Origin: Sphingobacteriia bacterium RIFOXYC2_FULL_35_18
GTDB lineage: Bacteria; Bacteroidota; Bacteroidia; Chitinophagales; Chitinophagaceae
Length of the DNA: 36,073 nt
NCBI GenBank assembly: GCA_001829005.1
Contig: MIAG01000013.1
Span: 1 to 36,073 of the forward strand
Reading direction: 5' to 3'
The translations under genes and the position numbers were made by a program. The notes under the pieces were generated by a model. That model was not told the DNA's origin and ran no database searches. It saw only the letters and a list, made by a program, of their open reading frames with translations. How positions within the stretch are numbered: position 1 is the first letter of the stretch; the number at the start of each line of letters is the position of its first letter. Below, piece after piece: positions 24,376-34,200 of this stretch.

Positions 24376-25686
24376 TTAGGCAACTACTTCCCCTTCTAAG
24401 TCGTAATCATAGGCTTTGGTAATTTTCACTTGTACAAAATCACCAATAGGTAATTTTTTAGTGCTGTGAATAACTACTTCATTGTCTACTTCTACACTAT
24501 CAAATTCTGTTCTACCCAAATAACGACCAGCTTCTTTTTTATCAATCAAGACTTTAAAAATCTTTTCTACTTTTCCTTGGTTTTTTTCGTAAGAAATTTC
24601 CTGCTGTACTTCCATGATTTCCTGTGCACGAGCTGCTTTTACATCAGCAGGAACATCATCCACTAAATCGTATGCGCTGGTATTTTCTTCGTGGCTATAA
24701 CTAAAAATACCTACTCTATCAAAACGATGTTCTTGCAAAAATGCTTTCAATTCTTCTACATCTTCTTCTGTTTCTCCAGGAAAACCCGCAATCAATGTGG
24801 TTCTTAAACAAATACCAGGCACTGCTGCTTTAATTTGGTGAATTAGTTCAGACATTTCTTCGCGAGTAATATTTCTACGCATGGCTTTTAGCATACGATT
24901 ACTTGCATGTTGTAATGGCATGTCTAAGTATTTACAAATATTATCCCTGCGTTGCATTACTTCTAATATTTCTAATGGAAACTTACTAGGATAAGCATAA
25001 TGCAATCTGATCCACTCTATTCCCTTAACATCTGCCAATGCGTCTAGAAGTTTAGGCAATGCACGCTCTTTATACAGATCTAAACCATAATAAGTAAGCT
25101 CTTGGGCAATCAACATGATTTCCTTCACTCCCTTTTGTACTAAAGACTCGGCTTCAGCAATAAGGTCTTCAATAGATCTACTAATATGCTTACCGCGCAT
25201 TAAAGGAATGGCACAAAAAGAACAAGTTCTATTACAACCTTCTGCAATTTTTAAATAAGCATAGTGTTTGGGGGTACTCAACATGCGTTCACCCAATAAT
25301 TCAGCTTTATAATCTGCCTCAAACTGCTTTAAAATCAAGGGCAATTCTAAAGTACCAAACCAGGCATCTACTTCAGGCATTTCTGCTTCTAAATCTCCAC
25401 GATAACGTTCACTTAAACAACCAGTAACATAAACTTTATCTAACTTACCTCTGCGCTTTAATTCTACCTGGTCTAAAATGGTATTAATGCTTTCCTCTTT
25501 GGCTTTATCAATGAATCCGCAGGTATTCACTACTACAATATTGTGATCTAGCTTAGCATTCTCATGAACTACATCTATATCGTTGGCAGCCAATTGACCA
25601 CTCAATACTTCTGAGTCTACTAAATTTTTACTACAACCTAGTGTGATGATATTAACCTTGTCTTTTTTGAGTGTTTTTGCCTTCAT
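24376..25686 (-). CDS. rimO: Ribosomal protein S12 methylthiotransferase
   Basis: This is a 436-residue radical-SAM methylthiotransferase. The N-terminal cluster cysteines are Cys18 (TLGCSKNLVDSE), Cys56 (VNTCGFID) and Cys90 (VTGCLSERY). The radical SAM motif is CNRTCSFC (Cys151, 155, 158) within EGCNRTCSFCAIPLMRGKHI. A TRAM domain makes up the last 65 residues. The LGCSKN opening and the motif LPLQHASN-like DMPLQHASNRML mark RimO rather than MiaB. It thiomethylates an aspartate of ribosomal protein S12. The -7 box TAATTTTG ends only 7 bases before the ATG, so the leader would be about 2 bases long. It converges on the FadL-like gene. Confidence 0.95.
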   Translation of the reverse strand: MKAKTLKKDKVNIITLGCSKNLVDSEVLSGQLAANDIDVVHENAKLDHNIVVVNTCGFIDKAKEESINTILDQVELKRRGKLDKVYVTGCLSERYRGDLEAEMPEVDAWFGTLELPLILKQFEADYKAELLGERMLSTPKHYAYLKIAEGCNRTCSFCAIPLMRGKHISRSIEDLIAEAESLVQKGVKEIMLIAQELTYYGLDLYKERALPKLLDALADVKGIEWIRLHYAYPSKFPLEILEVMQRRDNICKYLDMPLQHASNRMLKAMRRNITREEMSELIHQIKAAVPGICLRTTLIAGFPGETEEDVEELKAFLQEHRFDRVGIFSYSHEENTSAYDLVDDVPADVKAARAQEIMEVQQEISYEKNQGKVEKIFKVLIDKKEAGRYLGRTEFDSVEVDNEVVIHSTKKLPIGDFVQVKITKAYDYDLEGEVVA

Positions 25687-25693
25687 GAGAGGG

Positions 25694-25701
25694 CAAAATT
25701 A
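25694..25701 (-). promoter_or_regulatory. -7 box of the rimO promoter
   Basis: TAATTTTG on the minus strand is an exact TAnnTTTG, separated from the ATG by CCCTCTC. Using the ffs spacing the transcript would start about 2 bases before the start codon. Confidence 0.55.
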
Positions 25702-25728
25702 AGGATTTTGGAGGGAACAGATAGGAGA

Positions 25729-25995
25729 CTAAATCAATTTGCCCACCAAGCCCACCAGGAGCTCCAATCCATTTTGAATATTCGAAAGGGCTTTAATTTT
25801 ATCGTTATTGCTCTTGGTTTGGTCTTTAATAAGCTTAATGAGTTGATTAAAATCGGCAGTATTCATGCCATTCTCAGCTATCAAAGCTTGAATATCTTTA
25901 GCATCAAAGCCACTGAGTTCATTAATTTGATGGGCCAATTCTGCGTCTGTTTCTTTTTGAGCCTGCTTCGCTTTTTTTTGCCATTGGTTATTCAT
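25729..25995 (-). CDS. Small helical protein of unknown function
   Basis: This is an 88-residue protein from ATG 25995; a GTG six bases upstream is an alternative. It has no signal peptide and no membrane segment. The sequence is charged and predicted helical throughout: QWQKKAKQAQKETDAELA, then FDAKDIQALIAENGMN and a Lys/Asn-rich helix. It ends in a hydrophobic helix (LELLVGLVGKLI) that could pair with a partner. I do not recognise it. It begins 8 bases after the stop of the helical lipoprotein gene, so the two form an operon. Its existence as a real gene rests on that spacing and on the well-behaved helical composition. Confidence 0.65.
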   Translation of the reverse strand: MNNQWQKKAKQAQKETDAELAHQINELSGFDAKDIQALIAENGMNTADFNQLIKLIKDQTKSNNDKIKALSNIQNGLELLVGLVGKLI

Positions 25996-26003
25996 ACACA
26001 CAA

Positions 26004-26627
26004 TTATTGGTTCAAAATTTTATTTAAATCCTTATTTAGATTAACAATCAATCCACCCATATTCCCAGAAGAAGAAACAAAGCGATCTAATAATTCAGCC
26101 AACTGGTCGTAATCAATTCCTTTCTTCTTAAACCAATTAGACTGATTTAATAATTGCTTTTTTTCTTCATTTAATTTAACGGCAGATTCTAATAATCGTT
26201 TCATTTCGGTATTGGCCATATTGTATTTTACAAAATCGGTATTGAGCTGATTAACTATTTTAATTTTTGCAGAATCCAAAGCCATTTGCATGGCATACTG
26301 GCGCTCATTAATTAATGGAAGTGCAGCCGCCATCATTTGCGGCAATTCTAATTTAATATCTATATCATCTTCCAAATCACTGGTCATTTTATGGATGATG
26401 CTGGGAGTATAATCGTTCTTTATAAACTCATTTACTCTTGCTTTTTTCTCTGCAAATAAATGTTGAATCAGCAATAGATTTAATTGATGCATTCTAGCAC
26501 CTTCCTCCTGAATTCTTTCTGATAACGTAATGCTTTGTAAAGGAATACTTGTACAAGACCCCAAACTGCAAATTATCCCTAAAATCAGCGCCAGCATATT
26601 GGCACTAAATAAATTCATTATTCGCAT
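26004..26627 (-). CDS. Helical lipoprotein of unknown function
   Basis: This is a 207-residue protein (ATG 26627, or ATG 26618 three codons in). The N-terminus NLFSANMLALILGIICSLGSC ends in lipobox LGSC with Cys25. The mature part is almost all amphipathic helix and probably folds as a helical bundle or coiled coil: ERIQEEGARMHQLNLLLIQH, KIKIVNQLNTDFVKY, then EMKRLLESAVKLNEEKKQLL. It carries no motif that I recognise. It is followed after 8 bases by the 88-residue helical protein, which lacks an export signal, so the pair would sit on different sides of the inner membrane. A gap of 67 bases with a small hairpin separates it from the M61 peptidase gene upstream. Confidence 0.75.
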   Translation of the reverse strand: MRIMNLFSANMLALILGIICSLGSCTSIPLQSITLSERIQEEGARMHQLNLLLIQHLFAEKKARVNEFIKNDYTPSIIHKMTSDLEDDIDIKLELPQMMAAALPLINERQYAMQMALDSAKIKIVNQLNTDFVKYNMANTEMKRLLESAVKLNEEKKQLLNQSNWFKKKGIDYDQLAELLDRFVSSSGNMGGLIVNLNKDLNKILNQ

Positions 26628-26675
26628 ACGCCTTTATTGATGAAACAAAATAAGGTTTCGCGAAAAGATAAACAA

Positions 26676-26689
26676 CCGTGTTTTCACGG
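26676..26689 (-). terminator. Weak hairpin after the M61 peptidase gene
   Basis: On the minus strand CCGTG-AAAA-CACGG forms a 5-bp GC-rich stem followed by TTGTTT, 5 bases after the M61 stop. The stem is short, so termination may be partial. Confidence 0.4.
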
Positions 26690-26694
26690 AGATT

Positions 26695-28245
26695 TTAATC
26701 CCCCAACCAACTATTTAAAATGGCTAATTGATGGTCATTTGCCGATGGCAATGCACTAATTTTGTATTGCAACTTTTTTTGCCCTGAATTCTCAAGCTCA
26801 GTACTAGTAAGGGTTAAGCCAGCATATCCCAAGTATTTTTGATAATCTAATTGCTTGGTGGTAGAAATATATTCAAATTCACTCGCCAAAGTAGTACCTG
26901 CCATTTGCTCACATGCAGCTTGAAACTCCGCATCGGTAAAACCTCTTTGCAATCGCTGATAATATTCTTGGTACATCAATTGCATTACATGATCTAAGCT
27001 GTATTGGTTTTTAGAAGCATTACGAATAGCAAGGTCTAATATCATACCTACCACTGGCCCTTTATCATAATAAGAAATGGCTTTGTTTTTATTGATACCG
27101 CTGGTACCAAATGGTCCATCGGACCATGTATTGTAACTAGCTTGCAATAAACTTTGGTAAGCTTTGCCTGGATTGTTTTCGTGTGCGGTAATATTATTGG
27201 CAAGGTTGTTTAAAAGAGTTTCTCTATCAACAATTTTTGCCCTCTTCACCATTAAATATTCAAAGTAAACCGAAAGTCCTTCACTGATCCATAACTGAGT
27301 GGTCTTACTTCCTTTATCGTAATCAAATGGCCCCAACTCAACAGGTCTAATTCGTTTTACATTATAATGATGAAAATACTCATGACTTAAAAAGTTCATG
27401 ATTCTATTGATATCCGCAGGTGTTTTTAATTCGTTCCCACTAAAACTTACGGTAGTATTATTCAAGTGTTCAATACCGCCCCTACCTGGTCCAATCCCAA
27501 TAAAAGTATATTCCTTAAAGGGAATATGACCAATGATATTCACCCCTTGCTCAATTGCTTTTTGCAGTGTATTCATAAAAAGCACTTCATCAAAACTACC
27601 CATATTATAGCCTATAAACCGATGCGGCACACCGCGAACAGTAAACGCAGGTAGCTCTTTTAAATCTCCTACCAAAATGGGACAATCATATAAGATATCA
27701 AAATTGGGTGCTGTAAAAACATTGGTTTTATTTTTTACTTTTTCCAATCCCGTAGCAATTTTTTTAAATAGAGGTTGATTATTGCTGTTGATTTGTACTT
27801 GCACCGGCAGTTGCAACATAGATTCCACATAAAAGAAATTATTGGCAGGTACAATATACGCGTGGGCACTATCAATAAAACTATTGGCTACAAATTTTCG
27901 CTTTGTTTGAATTTGATATGTAACACGGAATGGGCTGTTTGCTTTGTTCAGAACCATCCAAGTATTAGCATTGACTTTATTTATCGTAAGTACAGCTCCA
28001 TTTGCGGTTTTCGCAGAAATAGAATCTACCGTATTGGCATAATTCATTAACTGATAATAACCAGGCATCCAGTTGGGCATTTTAAGCACAATGGAATCTT
28101 TGTTAAACCCAGCAACATCAAGGGTTATATGGAACTTCCCTTTTGCAGCTTGTGGCATAGATACCGTGTAGTGCATTTGGGGTTGAGCAAAAGTCATTAC
28201 CACAAATAAGAATAAGCTACCACAAAAAATCATCCATTTTTTCAT
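26695..28245 (-). CDS. M61 family metallopeptidase lacking the PDZ domain
   Basis: The 516-residue protein has a signal peptide (about 1-20, VVMTFAQ). The N-terminal beta domain carries the family phrase MPNWMPGYYQLMNYA. The zinc site is SHEYFHHYNVKRIRP (His288, Glu289, His292) with the third ligand in WISEGLSVYFEYL (Glu322), so it should be active. Known relatives are glycyl aminopeptidases with a C-terminal PDZ domain and total lengths near 600. Here the catalytic part runs to LDYQKYLGYAGLTL and then goes almost directly to the usual C-terminal tail (YKISALPSAN, LAILNSWL), with no room for a PDZ. The frame is clean, so this looks like a true short form, not a frameshift. It is 10 bases downstream of the DUF389 gene. 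Confidence 0.88.
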   Translation of the reverse strand: MKKWMIFCGSLFLFVVMTFAQPQMHYTVSMPQAAKGKFHITLDVAGFNKDSIVLKMPNWMPGYYQLMNYANTVDSISAKTANGAVLTINKVNANTWMVLNKANSPFRVTYQIQTKRKFVANSFIDSAHAYIVPANNFFYVESMLQLPVQVQINSNNQPLFKKIATGLEKVKNKTNVFTAPNFDILYDCPILVGDLKELPAFTVRGVPHRFIGYNMGSFDEVLFMNTLQKAIEQGVNIIGHIPFKEYTFIGIGPGRGGIEHLNNTTVSFSGNELKTPADINRIMNFLSHEYFHHYNVKRIRPVELGPFDYDKGSKTTQLWISEGLSVYFEYLMVKRAKIVDRETLLNNLANNITAHENNPGKAYQSLLQASYNTWSDGPFGTSGINKNKAISYYDKGPVVGMILDLAIRNASKNQYSLDHVMQLMYQEYYQRLQRGFTDAEFQAACEQMAGTTLASEFEYISTTKQLDYQKYLGYAGLTLTSTELENSGQKKLQYKISALPSANDHQLAILNSWLGD

Positions 28246-28255
28246 ACTAACTAAT

Positions 28256-29512
28256 TTATTTTCGAATTAGATCAACATGCTCTTTTTGCAATTTTTGTTT
28301 TAACCAAGCATTTAGTTTAGAAGCGCTTGTAGAATCTAACTCGTTCTTGTTTTGATATAATAATACAGTAACCATTTTGCTGCTATCGGAACCAACAAAA
28401 TACGCATGATTAGCTATTGAAACAGGCGTTAATTCTGGAAATAAAATAGCCATTTCTTTAAAAACCATTTCCTGATTAAGAGAACGTTTTTCTACTTCTT
28501 TTTGCATGGATAATAAATAGCCAAGTTCTGTTGTATTACTATTGTTTGTAGGAATTGAATCTTGTAGAATAACCAATTCTGTATTCGGCAAATTGTATGC
28601 AGGAAACTTAGATATCAACACAGCAATTTCACTATCACTAAATTTTTTTGATAAGAAAGCCAATTCCAATTTAGTAGTCGGGAAAACAGTTGTCTTTTTA
28701 TGCACCACCATTTGCCCTTTATCCATGAACTCTTTTTTCACAAAATTTTCCAGTCGTGCTTTGAGTTTCTTTTCGCGAATCATTTGATAAGCTAAATAAG
28801 TGCTGGGTACAATCATTAAAACAATAAGAGCAGAAATAATATACCTGATTTGTTGTTGCTTTTGTTTATTAATATGATTAACAATTGGGTATTGCAAATA
28901 TTTTACAATGGCAAAAGTTGACAAGCAAATGAAGAAGCAATTAATAGTATATAAATACAAAGCACCTAAGAAATAAGTATAATTCCCCATGGCCAAGCCA
29001 TATCCTGCGGTACACAAAGGAGGCATCAATGCGGTAGCAATTGCAACGCCAGGAATAGGATTGCCTTTCTCTGCTCTTGTAGTGGCAATAACGCCTACTA
29101 AACCTCCAAAAAAGGCAATCAATACATCATATATATTGGGAGAAGTTCGGGCCAATAATTCACTCTGTGCATCTTTAAATGGACTAATGAAAAAGTAAAT
29201 AGTAGAAACCATTAAACTCACCACAGTCGCAATCAATAAATTCTTAGCAGATTTTTTTAAAATAACAAAATCATAGGTACCTAAGGCAAAACCCGCGCCC
29301 ACAATAGGACCCATTAAAGGAGAAATAAGCATTGCACCAATAATAACAGCAGTAGAATTTACATTCAAGCCAACCGATGCCACCACAATAGCGCAAGCCA
29401 ATATCCAAAGGTTAGCACCTCGGAAGCTAATATTGCTGACAACATTTTCAAGTACTTTGGCTTTTTCTTCTTCCCCGTTATGCAAATCAATAAAACCGAG
29501 TAATTTGTTCAT
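28256..29512 (-). CDS. DUF389 integral membrane protein
   Basis: This is a 418-residue protein. The first 240 residues carry about six membrane segments and the DUF389 landmarks: NSTAVIIGAMLISPLMGPIV, ARTSPNIYDVLIAFFGGLVG and GVAIATALMPPLCTAGYGLA. The last 180 residues are soluble and charged, and contain a segment resembling a periplasmic or cytosolic OB/BON-like fold (VVHKKTTVFPTTKLELAFL). Family function is unknown. A near-match box TATCTTTA (29518-29525, minus) ends 5 bases before the ATG, again implying a very short leader. The M61 peptidase gene follows after 10 bases, so the two are likely co-transcribed. Confidence 0.9.
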   Translation of the reverse strand: MNKLLGFIDLHNGEEEKAKVLENVVSNISFRGANLWILACAIVVASVGLNVNSTAVIIGAMLISPLMGPIVGAGFALGTYDFVILKKSAKNLLIATVVSLMVSTIYFFISPFKDAQSELLARTSPNIYDVLIAFFGGLVGVIATTRAEKGNPIPGVAIATALMPPLCTAGYGLAMGNYTYFLGALYLYTINCFFICLSTFAIVKYLQYPIVNHINKQKQQQIRYIISALIVLMIVPSTYLAYQMIREKKLKARLENFVKKEFMDKGQMVVHKKTTVFPTTKLELAFLSKKFSDSEIAVLISKFPAYNLPNTELVILQDSIPTNNSNTTELGYLLSMQKEVEKRSLNQEMVFKEMAILFPELTPVSIANHAYFVGSDSSKMVTVLLYQNKNELDSTSASKLNAWLKQKLQKEHVDLIRK

Positions 29513-29557
29513 ACACTTAAAGATACAATTTCCTTAAATGTATTCCTTTTACAAGCA

Positions 29558-31144
29558 TTACTTATGCACTTCACTGGTAAAGTGGAATACAATATCTGGA
29601 TTATTGGTGATTTCTGTATTCAAGAACCATTCACTTTGTGCTAAGTATACGGGCTGACCATCTTTGTCTGCAGCTGCGTTCTGTTGTTTGAATCTTAAGA
29701 AGTCTTCTAACTTTTTTGGGTCTTTACTGGTTAACCAACAGGCTTTATAAAAAGGCAAGGTTCTGAATTCACAAGCTGCGCCATATTCTTGTAAAAGACG
29801 GTACTGAATTACTTCAAATTGTAATTCACCCACACAACCAATGATTTTTTTATTGCCCCCATGTTGGGTAAATAATTGAGCAACCCCTTCATCCGTAAGC
29901 TGACTAATTCCTTTTTCGAGCTGCTTGGTTTTCATTGGATCTTTATTGACCAACTCTTTAAAGATTTCAGGAGAGAAAGTAGGGATACCACTGAAATAGT
30001 AGTTCTCTCCTTCGGTCATGGTATCGCCAATCTTAAAATTACCCGTATCAAATAAACCCACCACATCCCCCGCATAAGCGTCTTCTACCACTTCTTTAGA
30101 ACGAGCCATAAAACTATAGGGATTACTAAAACGCATGTCTTTGTCTAAGCGAACATGGTGATAATATTTATTGCGCTCGAACTTGCCACTACATACCCGC
30201 ATAAAGGCAATACGGTCTCTATGTTTAGGGTCTAGGTTAGCATGAATCTTAAAAATAAATCCACTGAATTTTTCTTCACCCACTTCAATGGTTCGTGTAG
30301 TTGTTTCACGAGATCGAGGTACTGGTGCAATTCTAATAAAAGTGTCGAGCATTTCCTTCACTCCAAAATTATTCACCGCCGATCCAAAAAAGACAGGTGC
30401 AATGGATCCACTTAAATAATCGGCAGGATTTAAGTCTCCATAAACCCCATCAATCAATTCCACATCTTCTCTTAATTGATTGGCATCTCTAACACCTACT
30501 TTAGCATCTAATACCGGATCAGCTAAATCGGTAATGGCAATCACGTCTTCTTCCTCGGCCTTAGTACTAGCCGTAAATAAACGTAAGCTCTTATTATCTA
30601 AATTATATACCCCCTTAAACTCTTTACCACTATTGATGGGCCAAGTCATTGGGTGCAGGGAAATTCCAAGTTCTTTTTCTATTTCTTCTAATAAATCAAA
30701 TCGGTTCTTTCCATCACGGTCCATTTTATTAATGAAAACAATCACCGGCGTGTCGCGCATACGACAGACTTCCATTAATCTTCTGGTTTGTGCTTCTACC
30801 CCGTTTACGCTATCAATGACCAAAATAACGCTGTCTACAGCAGTAAGGGTACGATAAGTATCTTCTGCAAAGTCTTTGTGGCCGGGCGTATCCAATAAAT
30901 TAATAAGGATATTTTGGTATTCAAAAGTCATTACAGAAGTAGCCACCGAGATACCCCTCTGACGTTCAATTTCCATGAAGTCGGAAGTAGCACCTTTTTT
31001 AATTTTATTGCTTTTTACTGCCCCAGCCACTTGAATGGCACCACCAAATAACAATAACTTCTCGGTTAAGGTAGTTTTACCAGCATCTGGGTGAGAGATG
31101 ATAGCAAATGTTTTTCTTCTGTTGATTTCTTTCTCGTACTTCAT
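29558..31144 (-). CDS. prfC: Peptide chain release factor 3
   Basis: This is a 528-residue translational GTPase starting at ATG 31144 ([20 protein letters not shown]). An upstream extension would run through its promoter. G motifs: SHPDAGKT (17-24), the switch region [22 protein letters not shown] and NKMDRDGK. The following domains match RF3 ([38 protein letters not shown]). RF3 removes RF1 or RF2 from the ribosome after peptide release. The promoter is the best in the window: TTTG, 18 bases, TACCTTTG. A hairpin that probably terminates smc transcripts overlaps the promoter's downstream edge. The predicted leader is about 34 bases. Confidence 0.95.
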   Translation of the reverse strand: MKYEKEINRRKTFAIISHPDAGKTTLTEKLLLFGGAIQVAGAVKSNKIKKGATSDFMEIERQRGISVATSVMTFEYQNILINLLDTPGHKDFAEDTYRTLTAVDSVILVIDSVNGVEAQTRRLMEVCRMRDTPVIVFINKMDRDGKNRFDLLEEIEKELGISLHPMTWPINSGKEFKGVYNLDNKSLRLFTASTKAEEEDVIAITDLADPVLDAKVGVRDANQLREDVELIDGVYGDLNPADYLSGSIAPVFFGSAVNNFGVKEMLDTFIRIAPVPRSRETTTRTIEVGEEKFSGFIFKIHANLDPKHRDRIAFMRVCSGKFERNKYYHHVRLDKDMRFSNPYSFMARSKEVVEDAYAGDVVGLFDTGNFKIGDTMTEGENYYFSGIPTFSPEIFKELVNKDPMKTKQLEKGISQLTDEGVAQLFTQHGGNKKIIGCVGELQFEVIQYRLLQEYGAACEFRTLPFYKACWLTSKDPKKLEDFLRFKQQNAAADKDGQPVYLAQSEWFLNTEITNNPDIVFHFTSEVHK

Positions 31145-31157
31145 ATATATACTAAAA

Positions 31158-31184
31158 GCGCCCCCAATAATAAAATGGAGGCGC
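31158..31184 (-). terminator. Hairpin between smc and prfC, likely smc terminator
   Basis: On the minus strand GCGCCTCCA (31176-31184) pairs with TGGGGGCGC (31158-31166) with one G-U pair and a 9-base loop, followed by TTTTAG. Its first base is the last base of the prfC -7 box. RNA starting from that promoter would begin inside the first arm and could not form the full stem. Confidence 0.6.
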
Positions 31185-31213
31185 AAAGGTAAACTTTATA
31201 GCTTTAGTTCAAA
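31184..31213 (-). promoter_or_regulatory. Promoter of prfC overlapping the end of smc
   Basis: On the minus strand TTTG (31210-31213) is followed by an 18-base spacer and TACCTTTG (31184-31191). Both elements match the Bacteroidota consensus exactly. The -33 element lies in the last codons of smc. Confidence 0.75.
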
Positions 31214-34200
31214 CTCCTGAAATCTACTGGGACCAGCTTACTCACCCCAGGTTCCTGCATGGTTACCCCGTAAATCACGTCTACGGCTCCCATGGTTTGC
31301 TTATTGTGGGTTACAATAATGAACTGAGAATTATCACTGAACTTCTTAATCATTTGCGTGAACTTACCTACGTTGGCGTCATCTAATGGAGCGTCCACCT
31401 CATCCAAGATACAGAATGGTGCTGGCTTAATAAGGTAAATAGCAAATAACAAGGCGGTGGCAGTCAAGGTTTTTTCTCCTCCACTCAATTGGGTGATAGA
31501 GCTCGGACGCTTTCCCTTGGGCTTGGCCACAATCTCAATTCCGGTATCTGCTAAGTTATCTGGGTTAACCATCAACATATCTGCCGTATCTTCTTCGGTA
31601 AACAAGGCCTTAAATACTTTTTGGAAATTCTCTCTAACCTTATTAAAGGTTTCTAAGAACAACTGATTGGCTGTTTCTTCTACTTCTAAAATGGTTTGCA
31701 ACAAGCTTTCTTTAGCAGTAACCAAGTCGTTCTTCTGTTCTAAAATAAAGTCGTAGCGCTTCTTCATTTCAGTATAAGCTTCAATGGCGGTAGGGTTTAC
31801 TTCGCCCATATTGTCCATGCGCTTGCGCATTCTATCTGAAGCAGCTTGCAATTCTTCTAATGGAGTATCAGAAGTTCTAGGTTGATCAAGAATTTCGTCT
31901 AGCTCAATCTTAAACTCAACATGCAAGCGCTCCTTCATTCCAGCTAATTGCAATTTGAGTTCATTGAGTTTATCTTTTAACTCATTTACTAAATGATCAA
32001 TCATTTCCTTGCTCTTCACTTTCATCCTAAGCGCACTCTCTTTTTCCTGCAAAGCGTTTCTATAGTTATAGTAAGCCTGGTCTGCTTCATTCAACTTGAT
32101 TTCTTCTGCTTCTTTATTGCGCATTAGTTCGAGCAATAATTGCTCTACTTCTTGCAAAGAAGCAACTCCATCTACAATTGCTTGTTCTGCCTCTGCTAAT
32201 TGAGCCGTATTGGTCTTGATTTGCTCGTGCAAATCATTCAATTGATTTTCTTTAAATAATAATTCCTGCTTAATGGTAGTCAATTTACTTTGCTGACGTG
32301 TCAACTGTAAATTGGTTTCATTAAACTGACCCGAAGCAAAATGATAAGCTTGCTCCGATTCTTGGTAGTCTTGCTCCAAATTGCGCATTTGCTCAGCCGT
32401 ATCTTGCAATTGAACATTTAATTCAATCAATACTTCTCTAGTTTCGGCAATAGCATCTTGCTCATCTTGCAAACGACCTTCAATATCTGCTAAGCGCTGT
32501 TCGCCGTTTTGCTGGGCAGCCTGCAAGTTTTCAATTTTATTTTTAGCCGCAAAAACCTGATTGGTCAATTGATTAATTTCTTGCTCGGTTGCTCTAATGG
32601 CATGCTCTTTTAGTTGATCACTAAAAGTGATGACTTCATTGTGTTTGGCTTGAATATCTGCTTTTAATAAACTAACCACCGATTCTTGGTCTTGAATTTC
32701 TTCTGCTAATTTTTCTAAGTTTTTAGCACGACCAATTTTTTTACCTTCAAATAATCCAACGCTTCCTCCGGTTAGGGTATATTTTCCTTTAACGTATTTG
32801 CCCGTTTTTTCTAGAACAACTGCTCCATTTGAGTGATGGATGGCTTCTTCATTCTCCCCAATATATACATTGCCCAATAAGTATTCGGCTAGTTTATAAT
32901 ATTGGTCATCCACTTCAATTACATCCAATGCTTTTAGCGTATTGGCTGGCTGGTGGGTATTATTTTGGAAATTGGCAAATTGGTCTAGTAAAAAGAAATT
33001 GGCTTTGCCTTTTTTGTTATCGTCTAATAAATGAACAGCTTTTAATCCTTCCCCTAAATTATTCACCACATAATAGTTCAGGTAAGGCTCCAATACATTT
33101 TCAACAGCGGTACGATATTCTTCTTTTACATAAATAATATCCGATAAAATAGGAGCTGCATGGTTCCAGTCATTGTTCTTGTGCAAGAACTTGATGCTCT
33201 CTGGATAACCTTCCATAGAATCAATCAAGCTTTTCAACAAATTGTATTCATTGCGCTTGGCGTCTAATTTACGGTTCTCATCGGCCAGTTCTCCTCTCAA
33301 CACTTCTAACTGTTGCTGGGTTTCAAAAATCTGCTCTTTGGTTTTTTCGTGCTGTTCTTGTAATTGAACCAGGTCTACCCGCTTCATTTCTAAAGCCTCT
33401 TCCTTCTCTGCACTTTCGGCTTGTAATTGAGCTAACTGTTGTAATCGATTCGTACGCTCATCGGTTAACTGCAACTGCATACGTTGCAAATTCTGGATAG
33501 AAGTATCTGCAACAGCTACTTTTTTCTCTGCATCAAACTGATTGCGCTGGTATTGTTGGTATTGATTTCTTACCGCATCAACTCCTGAACGCTTTTCATC
33601 AAATGTTTGGCGTTTGGTTTCCACTTCTACTTTTGCTTCGGTAACTCGATCTTGTAAAACCGCCAAATTTGCTTCCTCTTCACCTACTTGCATTTGAGAA
33701 TATTCAATAGAATCCCCAATGGTTTTTAATTGGCCTTCGGCTTTTTCTAAGAAATCCTTTAAGTTGGTTTCTTTTTCTTTAAGGTACTGAAGTTTTTGGC
33801 TGGCTAAGTTTTTATCATTCTCTGTTGAACGCAGGTTTTGTTGTAATTCATTAAACCCATGTTGCATACTTTGAAGGGCCCTTTCTTGGGTAATAAATGC
33901 AACTTTCTCTTGCTCAATAGCCGCTTCTTCAGTGGCAATTTCCGCCTCAAGTTGCATTTTCTTATCTAACTCTAACTCTTGTTGTTCAGTTAATTCGCGA
34001 TAAGAAATATTGAATCCTTCCAAAGCAGCTTTAGCCAATTCAACCGCTACTTCTTTGTACTCTTTTTTTATTTCATAAAACTTCTCCGCCTTTCGAGCCT
34101 GGCTTTCCAAGGTTTTTAATTGGTTATTGATTTCAAATAAAAGGTCCTCAATACGAGCCAAGTCTTGCTCGGTAGCATCCAATTTATTCTTAGCCTCTTT

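Noticed and set aside
25708..26112. A plus-strand frame of 134 codons
   Set aside because: It covers parts of two opposite genes and their junction, with no start context; the minus-strand pair has operon spacing and a lipoprotein signal.
26656..26665. TTTCGCGAAA palindrome between the M61 and lipoprotein genes
   Set aside because: At 10 bp it is short, has no nearby promoter match, and could arise by chance; not enough to call an operator.
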